The position numbers were made by a program, and so were the translations under genes. Of a stretch of 21,918 bases of DNA, positions 9,001 to 13,600 are shown piece by piece. Numbering within the stretch: the stretch's first letter is position 1; every line of letters starts with the position of its first letter. Below the pieces are notes generated by a model, which saw only the letters and a program-made list of their open reading frames with translations, was not told the DNA's origin and did no database searches. The DNA is from Candidatus Helarchaeota archaeon. Lineage in GTDB: Archaea; Asgardarchaeota; Lokiarchaeia; Helarchaeales; HEL-GB-A. Where the stretch lies: contig JAEOSY010000176.1 of assembly GCA_016840125.1 (NCBI GenBank), forward strand, positions 1-21,918, in the 5' to 3' direction.

Positions 9001-9204
9001 TCCCTTTTTAATCTCCTTAAATTTTTTAGCTATCTCGTCCAGCCGTTTTCTTTCCTTCTCCTTTCTGTTTATAAGCTCGTCTTTAGAAAGTGATAAAGCA
9101 AAAGCGAGCTTTGAGTCTAACTTACGCCTTACCGGTCGTAAATTCTTATTTATTTCTATTTTATCTTCCTCAATTTTTATTTTTTCCTTTTTTCGATCTT
9201 CCAT
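6088..9204 (-). CDS. subtilisin-like serine protease (peptidase S8, CspA-like)
   Basis: A 1038-residue protein. The catalytic set is complete: Asp203 in GVYDSDID, His291 in HGTMVTGIAAGNG, oxyanion Asn408 in LAAGNSNS and Ser632 in GSSLSAPIVAGAAAL. The Asp motif reads DSD instead of the usual DTG. About 225 residues separate Asn and Ser, against about 65 in subtilisin, so a ~150-residue beta-rich insertion sits within the catalytic domain, as in CspA-like S8 members. Residues ~725-840 look like a CARDB/Ig-like domain (FVRVTVRNRGTQTARNTEIYLYW); the last ~190 residues are unassigned. The N-terminus is highly charged and coiled-coil-like (~1-85) with no signal peptide, so it is probably cytosolic or exported by another route. 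An SD, GAGGATGA (9218-9211), lies 6 bases before the ATG. The gene is visibly richer in G+C than its flanks, which may mean transfer or different constraint. Confidence 0.92.
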   Translation of the reverse strand: MEDRKKEKIKIEEDKIEINKNLRPVRRKLDSKLAFALSLSKDELINRKEKERKRLDEIAKKFKEIKKGAENEKKERQRREKELYSLLFAPIFHGIHIPDKEKYTRPERPKVPYASVFIQFHGNRMDLENLGVIVRSQAGDIFTAFVPLELIPKLEAMPAVKYIELGRPIFPMLDEAVPAAEIDVLHNNVPPITGVGVIVGVYDSDIDIYHPNFRNNDGQGTDGLGSTRIRYIWDQELVAQAGEATPQGNDPTLPWNYGVEYDQASINAEFNTPVGNPAYQTVRHGGKVAAHGTMVTGIAAGNGRAQGNAGELAGTFVGAAPEADIIFVPWVSGHHVDPVGILPYSDTAFLADGCAYIFTRAAQLGIPCVVNVSEGDEQGPHDGSSLGQQFLDNLLETPGRTIVLAAGNSNSTNSHASGQVLQGATENVTLHYAAGADDDDVIEIWYDGHDRFSVTITSPNGDVIGPVAPGGNLDFLLPSGEHVDVTSVLNDPRNGDNMIQIILTASGANPIITGNWDIALTGDIVINGNFQAWVDRNNISFSDFQAPHHTMGELTLADLASARKCITVGWLDKPIAPNPELIHANSGCGPTRDGRIKPEICAVGSSITAPRSRNMNAAVPGAFYVTGVNGSSLSAPIVAGAAALIFQCQGAGLTWADVKQILVDNADSTGIGIPHNGYGFGRLRMAAACIAPPTDVDVWLRMTVDDLLGNEPFVGDYFWISPDIEILDPAHQPILNPVHGQDNFVRVTVRNRGTQTARNTEIYLYWGDPATNMPFPDAWQSSGIYAPIGAPPNWVDETNKIVVPIIAPDASAAVEFRWLPPAPGANLHGDNHFCLIARAENEADNTNIGAGELWWPLIKNDNNITARNVFVQEVPEDGDGYCSFYAVGSKGKDGLWIETDLPEAEMLIQLPSLAIPFKDMELINKLKCPIPPYPGTPCFPDPFKNKRIRLKEDYIELFTGIQGVKELEIHNGTAKIRASKAKLIRFSEVKMVEHSKMPIRIMVRRVKYKEKIHQVKITQVSDGRRIGGVTFELRKKKR

Positions 9205-9210
9205 ATAAAC

Positions 9211-9240
9211 TCATCCTCATTGATTTAAACATTTTTTATA
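9211..9240 (-). promoter_or_regulatory. SD and TATA-like box of the protease gene
   Basis: On the minus strand TATAAAAAAT (9240-9231) precedes GAGGATGA (9218-9211) and the ATG at 9204. The TATA-to-start distance (~30 bases) would place transcription start close to the SD, so either the leader is very short or another box is used. Confidence 0.35.
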
Positions 9241-9280
9241 ATTCTACTAAATTTTGGTGTTTCAAAACGATAGAATAAAG

Positions 9281-9360
9281 GGATTCCCCTTTGTTTCACA
9301 TTCAAATTTTCAACTATTATGTATATTCGGATTTTTATAATTTGTGGTAATATGTAATAG
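9281..9360 (+). repeat. R2 AT-rich repeat, copy 1
   Basis: This ~80-base AT-rich stretch matches 11314-11400 in the same orientation: TTTCACATT, then TTCAA, ATGTATATT and ATTTTTATAATTTGT occur in the same order with the same spacing, at perhaps 70% identity. It lies upstream of the protease gene on the opposite strand sense. It contains no gene. It may be a remnant of a mobile element; copy 2 directly follows R1 copy 2. Confidence 0.5.
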
Positions 9361-9380
9361 TGAGACAATTATTTTTTTTG

Positions 9381-9411
9381 AAAAAAAAACGAATTTGTAA
9401 ACTTTTAACAA
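9381..9411. terminator. minus-strand T9 tract plus a stray 18-bp repeat
   Basis: The complement of 9381-9389 is a run of nine T on the minus strand, about 50 bases past the stop of the zinc-ribbon gene ending at 9437, and is a fair terminator candidate. Immediately next to it, at 9394-9411, is TTTGTAAACTTTTAACAA, a single copy of the 18-bp repeat of the 5-kb array, in the same orientation. Confidence 0.45.
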
Positions 9412-9436
9412 TAACTCTCTTTTAAGATGAAGATAC

Positions 9437-9763
9437 TCACTCGTCGATAATCTCGACGAGATTTAAGTGCGAATTACAGGCAGGGCAGACATCTGAGCTT
9501 GGTTCTTGTGGTAAGGGTGCCCCACAGGAATAGCAAAACTTGATTTGGGCTTGGAATCTTTGCGTCTTTTTAATAAGGTGTCGTGTCGCATGCCTGTTTA
9601 AACTTGGTCCGAAAAAAGCCGCGACAAAGAGGACTGCAATAGGGAGAAAGATATACACGGATATTAAACCTACAGCTGCTAAATAAGTGATATAACTCCA
9701 CGAAACCACAACAATCATCGAGACAATAAAACTTACTATCTCCATTTTAGTGGAATGTCGCAA
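9437..9763 (-). CDS. two-helix membrane protein with C-terminal zinc ribbon
   Basis: About 108 residues. Two hydrophobic helices (counting from TTG 9769, residues ~10-32 and ~34-54) are joined by a very short turn and followed by a basic stretch (NRHATRHLIKKTQR) and a zinc ribbon with CYSC and CPAC pairs (C79, C82, C95, C98). The ribbon should face the cytosol by the positive-inside rule. Small proteins of this plan are common in archaea and mostly uncharacterised. The start is set by the SD GGAGG at 9777-9773: TTG 9763 is 9 bases away, whereas TTG 9769 is only 3 away. ATG 9745 is a further option, because a 12-codon leader frame ends one base before it. Confidence 0.75.
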   Translation of the reverse strand: MRHSTKMEIVSFIVSMIVVVSWSYITYLAAVGLISVYIFLPIAVLFVAAFFGPSLNRHATRHLIKKTQRFQAQIKFCYSCGAPLPQEPSSDVCPACNSHLNLVEIIDE

Positions 9764-9785
9764 TTCCAACTACCTCCATTAGCAT
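9747..9785 (-). CDS. possible 12-codon leader peptide (MLMEVVGIATFH)
   Basis: On the minus strand AGGAGG (9798-9793) is followed after 7 bases by ATG 9785 and 12 sense codons ending TAA (9749-9747). The stop is one base before ATG 9745 of the zinc-ribbon gene, in a different frame. This fits translational coupling, or could be chance upstream of a TTG start. No regulatory codon run is seen in the peptide. Confidence 0.25.
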   Translation of the reverse strand: MLMEVVGIATFH

Positions 9786-9823
9786 AGTAAAACCTCCTAA
9801 TTCGGCACTCTCGATCTGGTGTA

Positions 9824-9967
9824 TATTAGGCGGTTGCGAAGTGTGATGGGCAGACTCTTACCAGAAAAGGGGGAGGGGATAATATAATAATATATAAAAG
9901 TAATAGGATCTGCCTTCCATCCTTCACATCCGACCCTTCTAATGATGTACGAGGGTTTCGCCTAATA
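9824..9967. repeat. 9-bp inverted repeat flanking MITE-like copy B
   Basis: TATTAGGCG at 9824-9832 and CGCCTAATA at 9959-9967 are exact reverse complements and bracket copy B, 1 base before its left end and 22 bases after its right end. They may be the true outer termini of a larger element or part of a palindromic target. The same flanks are not clear at copies A and C, apart from a CGCCTA at 5941. Confidence 0.4.
9834..9936 (+). mobile_element. MITE-like element, copy B
   Basis: About 103 bases run from TGCGAAGTGTGATGGGCAGA to CATCCTTCACATCCGACC. Both ends match copy C (inverted, 12500-12604), while the middle is AT-rich and variable. The two ends are imperfect inverted repeats of each other, sharing the core TGTGA and a following GG..GC. 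There is no coding capacity. The copy lies upstream of the leftward zinc-ribbon gene. Confidence 0.7.
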
Positions 9968-10063
9968 AATATTTTCCTTTTTTAGATTAACTTTGCGATT
10001 AAAATCCGAAAAAAGGAATTAACCATAATTCTTGGATTTCGGGAATCAACCACTTCAACTCAG

Positions 10064-10772
10064 TTATCTAGTGTTATTAAACCCAGAACCACCAAGAGCT
10101 GCATCTGTTGTCGAAGTTAAATCGGCCCAAATCAGGTTCGAATCTGTCATGAGCACTGCCGCCTGTACTACCAAATGTTCTTCTTGCTCCTCTCCACCAG
10201 CTATGCTGAAAGAGTGAAATACAACAAGGACCGATCACTTGGAGTGAAGATAGTTTGTCGTTATTTGAACGCGATAATCTCGGAACGTGCACGTGAAAAA
10301 TCCCTTTATATCTGCAAAATCGACGCCTATAATTGCGACGCTTGTAAAACCTTGCAGTTCCTACTTTTGGAGATAAAAAGATCTTGTAGAAGGCATCGAG
10401 TTCTTTTGAACCGATAATATTTTCAAGATTCGAGACCCTATCCAAAATCTCATCTGTTAAAACATCGTCCTCTTCATCGGGCTCTCCGAGGTAATTAAAC
10501 ACAGATTCCAGAGTTTTTATGCCGATTATATCAATTATTTTGAGAGCCTTTGCCAAACGTTCTTCTGATTTTTTATATAAGTCCCAAAAATCTTTTTGGG
10601 ACTTAAGAAAGTCTTCAAAATTGTTTGTATTTGTAAAAGAGTGAAAAACGCCTGGTGATATTGAGATACTTTCCTTAATTTGTTCTTCAGCCTTCAAAAA
10701 CTCTTTGAAAGATATTTCTTTCCCATCAAGAAAATAGCTTATTTGTTTTTCTTCATTTTTTGAATTTATCAT
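10064..10772 (-). pseudogene. frameshifted gene of unknown function
   Basis: The intact 5' part, from ATG 10772, encodes an acidic, helical protein (ISYFLDGKEISFKEFLKAEE, later FNYLGEPDEEDDVLTDEILD) up to FLSPKVG near 10365. Beyond this the same frame turns into Arg/Trp/Ser-rich junk until a stop at 10077. The +1 frame there reads sensibly: LQGFTSVAIIGVDFADIKGF, then TFRDYRVQITTNYLHSK, a TGA (10237-10235), then SVLVVFHSFSIAGG and AAVLMTDSNLIWADL, ending at TAA 10066-10064. One extra base near GGAACT plus one stop would explain this. A decayed gene is likely; sequencing error is possible. The family is not recognised. The start is set by a strong SD (AAAGGAGG, 10790-10783), 10 bases before ATG 10772; ATG 10781 is too close to it. 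Confidence 0.65.
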
Positions 10773-10782
10773 TATTTGCATT

Positions 10783-10857
10783 CCTCCTTTTTTGTGAAAA
10801 GATGAAAGATCATCTTGTTATGAACATTATGTATCAACATTACAGTATATAATACTT
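10783..10857 (-). promoter_or_regulatory. TATA-like box and strong SD for the frameshifted gene
   Basis: AAAGGAGG (complement of 10783-10790) is the best Shine-Dalgarno sequence in the window. Upstream, ATTATATACTG (complement of about 10843-10853) is a TATA-like box placed for a leader of about 50 bases. These well-kept signals suggest that the gene was lost recently or that the frameshift is an artefact. Confidence 0.4.
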
Positions 10858-10995
10858 TATACATTTCACATCAATCCCACCAAAAAACTGCTTTTTTTGA
10901 GGAGTCGGGATAGTATTTGCATTATGGCGGTATCAGAGAGATTGGTTTGATGATACAAGTATTTATTGGCAATATTGTATTGTGTTAAGATTTGA

Positions 10996-11295
10996 ACAAA
11001 ACCGAAGGGGATGAGAAACAACCCCAATTTTACCCAATTTACCCCTTTCATTTTCTTTCTAGGATATATTACTAAGGGACATCTTGAAAAATTTTACATT
11101 TTTGCCGAGAAATTTATGATGAGAAAAATACTTTTTTCTTTTAAAAAGATTTTCTCTCAAGGTCTTTCAGTCATTCAGGGATAGGTTGATTGATTGAAAC
11201 GGATTGCAAAATTTTGGGCTCAGCTGAAAGCTTTATGGACGTGTCTTAAAGGTTATTTTGAGTTTACTAAAGTACTACTCAAGTACCCTGAAGAT
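10996..11295 (+). repeat. R1 repeat, copy 2
   Basis: Direct repeat of 5391-5687, about 5.6 kb away, with similarity over ~300 bases and highest over 11120-11265. Relative to copy 1 it has small indels (one in GAAAAATTTTAC) and a TGG-to-TGA change on the minus-strand reading INQPIPE-stop-LKDLE. The minus-strand frame starting at ATG 11051 reads MKGVNWVKLG and IPF, like copy 1. It carries no intact gene. It lies upstream of the frameshifted gene and directly before R2 copy 2. Confidence 0.7.
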
Positions 11296-11313
11296 TTATC
11301 TTTGTAAAAGAGA

Positions 11314-11400
11314 AGAATCCTCCCTGTTTCACATTAAAGTCTTCAAAAATCATGTATATTTGTATTTTTATAATTTGTATAATTATTAGATGTTATTGTA
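11314..11400 (+). repeat. R2 AT-rich repeat, copy 2
   Basis: It matches 9281-9360 in order and orientation (GTTTCACATT, then ATGTATATT, then ATTTTTATAATTTGT) with several substitutions and small indels. It begins about 20 bases after the end of R1 copy 2 and lies upstream of the broken GHMP kinase, where its TATA-like runs could serve as a promoter. Confidence 0.5.
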
Positions 11401-11414
11401 ATTGTAAAATTAAC

Positions 11415-11453
11415 TTTTAGGATAAAAACCTAAAATACTTATTTTAAGTATTT
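11415..11453 (+). promoter_or_regulatory. two nested inverted repeats upstream of the broken sugar kinase
   Basis: TTTTAGG (11415-11421) pairs with CCTAAAA (11429-11435), and AAATACTT (11433-11440) pairs with AAGTATTT (11446-11453); the two overlap by three bases. They end about 30 bases before ATG 11486, where an operator or the core promoter is expected. In such AT-rich DNA chance palindromes are not rare. Confidence 0.3.
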
Positions 11454-11485
11454 AACTATGTATCTGAGAATTAAAAAGGGAATTG

Positions 11486-12403
11486 ATGAATATTCGTCTT
11501 AATGAGAAATTATGGAAAGCTTCAAAAAAAAATAGATTACCTAGTGTTGTTGCTTTTAATCGAATCGATGGACCTGGTTCTAGTTTAGATTTACGGGAAT
11601 TTCAGCAGACATTTTGGACACTTCCATCCATTCCCGAAAATATAAGAGAAGATCCCACCATGAAATTCGTCAGGATTTGGTGGGTCAGCTACGGTTATGA
11701 CAGGCGTTTGCATTCTTGCAAATGAGTTAGCCGAACGTCCATTTAATTCTATCCAATTAATTTCAATGGCATCCCGAATGGAACAAGATTTAGGAGTGAG
11801 CGTCACGGGTACTCAGGAACAATCTAATGTCATTTTTGGAGGCGTAACTGATTATGTGTGGTTTCCTTGGGGTATTCCGAATGCCCCTAATACGGGCTAT
11901 GGGCAATCAATACGTACTGAACTTATACCTCCAGATAATTATCATCTCTTAAAACAGCGAATTATGATTTTACATACTGGAAGAATTCGTCATAGTACAG
12001 ATGTTAATTATGTATGGAGAGAGGCTTTGAAAACACTCAATGGATATCAACTCCACAAAAGAAAACTGGAAATTGCATATCAATTTCGTGAAGGGTTGAG
12101 GCTCTGCAAATGGAAACATGTATATGATTCAATTCAAACATATAGAAAAATTCGTACAACTCTGTGTTCGGATTACATGTTAGGCGCTGAAGACATCACA
12201 AAAATCGCTGAATCGCTGAAGAGGTGGGTTGTACATCCTTTCCCCTTGGGGCAGGTGGAGGAGGAGGAGTACTCATATTTTCTCAAGATTCAGAAACCTT
12301 AAATATATTTAGGGAGCAAATACATGACAAATACCGTGAAATTCCATTTAAAATAAAATCAAGAGGACATGAATTAGTTAACTATCATAATATTCGTTTA
12401 TGA
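11486..12403 (+). pseudogene. broken GHMP-family sugar kinase (HddA-like)
   Basis: Pieces in several frames together make a GHMP kinase. The first frame (ATG 11486, possible SD AAGGGA) gives an N-terminal part with AFNRIDGPGSSLDL, shorter than usual. From 11664 another frame gives NSSGFGGSATVMTG, the GLGSSSA-type phosphate loop, preceded in that frame by IPP and a TGA (11661-11663). This frame continues with GTQEQSNVIFGG, like the GGKQDQYAAAFGG of heptose/fucose-type kinases, and ILHTGRIRHS. At the C-run 12242-12245 the frame shifts once more, after which PLGAGGGGVLIFS and RGHELVNY give the normal C-terminal GHMP motif, ending at TGA 12401-12403. Adding one C restores that last join. At least one internal stop and two frame changes point to a pseudogene. 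The family phosphorylates sugars or sugar phosphates, such as D-glycero-D-manno-heptose 7-phosphate. Confidence 0.75.
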
Positions 12404-12499
12404 TGTTGGACGGGTCTCTTTGATAAAATCTTAATCGTAAACACTGATTTCTTGAAAAAACTGGAACTTAAATAAGTAATGTCTCTAAAACCAATGAAA

Positions 12500-12604
12500 G
12501 GTCGGATGTGAAGGATGCCAAACAGGACCGGTTACTTTTAATTTTTATTTGTTATTTCCTCCCCCTTTTCACAAAACGGGTCTGCCCATCACACTTCGCA
12601 TCCA
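12500..12604 (-). mobile_element. MITE-like element, copy C (inverted)
   Basis: The complement of this stretch begins GGATGCGAAGTGTGATGGGC, continues with CGTTTTGTGAAAAGGGGGAGG and ends GCATCCTTCACATCCGACC. It is thus a complete copy, opposite in orientation to copies A and B. It shares the left half best with copy A and the right end exactly with copy B. It lies between the broken sugar kinase and the propeller operon. Confidence 0.7.
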
Positions 12605-12687
12605 TGTTTTCACTCATTTATTATATTATTAATATTTCAAATTATTTTCGCTTTTCTGGAAAGAAATAGCTATATCTGTGCGAGTGA

Positions 12688-12756
12688 ATGGTACCAAATG
12701 GATTATTGGTAGGATTTCTTGGTTTATTATTCTTGATGATTTTTCTGGCTATTTGA
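12688..12756 (+). CDS. possible 22-residue hydrophobic peptide
   Basis: ATG 12688 opens a frame of 22 codons, MVPNGLLVGFLGLLFLMIFL then AI and TGA, which would be a single membrane helix. A TATA-like CTATATC lies about 20 bases upstream, but no SD is seen. It is the only candidate in the 12605-12824 gap. It could be chance in AT-rich DNA or a remnant. Confidence 0.18.
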   Translation: MVPNGLLVGFLGLLFLMIFLAI

Positions 12757-12795
12757 GGAGAATTTTTCTTACATAATAACCGGACCCAATTTATT

Positions 12796-12824
12796 TTAAT
12801 GCATAAATTAAGTAATTACTATAG
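12796..12824 (+). promoter_or_regulatory. TATA-like promoter of the propeller operon
   Basis: TGCATAAATTAA (about 12799-12810) lies roughly 20-26 bases before ATG 12825. It would place transcription start at or next to the ATG, giving a leaderless first gene. No SD precedes ATG 12825 or the in-frame ATG 12843. Confidence 0.4.
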
Positions 12825-13598
12825 ATGGCCTCGGGAAAATCGATGAAGAAGGGAATAATACACATCAATCATGAGTTAGATGAAGTAGAACGAGCCGTAT
12901 TGAAGTTAGCGGAAGAGATGGCGAATACGACTCAGAAAATTGAGTACATTGTGCTTTATTATAAAGCTACGAGGGAATTAAATTATTCCAAAATTGAAAT
13001 TAGTAACGCGATAAATAAATTATACCTAAAAAAATACATCCGAGTGGGATCGCGCTTAACACGAAGTCGGGTGTTGGAAAATCCAACGCGAAAAAAAGTG
13101 TATGAATACATAATATCACATCTCGGACCTCATGTGAGAGAGCTACGAAATAAGCTATCCATGACGCCTCACATTCTGTACTGGCATTTGAACATGCTCG
13201 AGAATTTTAAATTCGTGTACCACATAAACTTTTTGAATTACGTCAATTACTTCCCCTCCACTTTTGATATAAGCAACGTAAAACCGTTTTTAGTCCTAAA
13301 AAATAAGAACGCTTCGCGCGTTTTTAAACGATGTCTAGAAAATCCTTTCCCCGATTTTGAATCGTTAAAAAATGGGTTGAACTTGTCCCCTAACGTAATC
13401 CTGTACCATCTCAACAATCTCATTAAGTTCAGTGTCGTAGTTGCCTATAAAATCAACCAGACAGTAGTGTATGGGATTAAACCCGAAAAAGTTACTCCAA
13501 TTAAGTCATATTATAACATTACGGATGAGCAATTACAAAAAATAATTGAAATCCAAAATCAATTAGTTGTTAAAAATGTAAACGAAGAAGCTGATTAA
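12825..13598 (+). CDS. triple winged-helix transcription regulator
   Basis: A 257-residue basic protein with three winged-helix units in a row and no membrane segment: residues ~20-82 (ISNAINKLYLKKYIRV as recognition helix and wing), ~86-143 (NPTRKKVYEYI, then MTPHILYWHLNMLENFKFVY) and ~163-218 (ASRVFKRCLENP, then LSPNVILYHLNNLIKF and VVYGI). The second and third share the pattern S-x-x-x-I-L-Y-x-H-L-N-x-L and look like an internal duplication, similar to ArsR/MarR-type archaeal regulators. It begins an operon: its stop is only 2 bases before the ATG of the propeller protein. The tight link suggests that it regulates the operon or acts downstream of the membrane proteins; this is inference. 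Confidence 0.8.
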   Translation: MASGKSMKKGIIHINHELDEVERAVLKLAEEMANTTQKIEYIVLYYKATRELNYSKIEISNAINKLYLKKYIRVGSRLTRSRVLENPTRKKVYEYIISHLGPHVRELRNKLSMTPHILYWHLNMLENFKFVYHINFLNYVNYFPSTFDISNVKPFLVLKNKNASRVFKRCLENPFPDFESLKNGLNLSPNVILYHLNNLIKFSVVVAYKINQTVVYGIKPEKVTPIKSYYNITDEQLQKIIEIQNQLVVKNVNEEAD

Positions 13599-13600
13599 AA

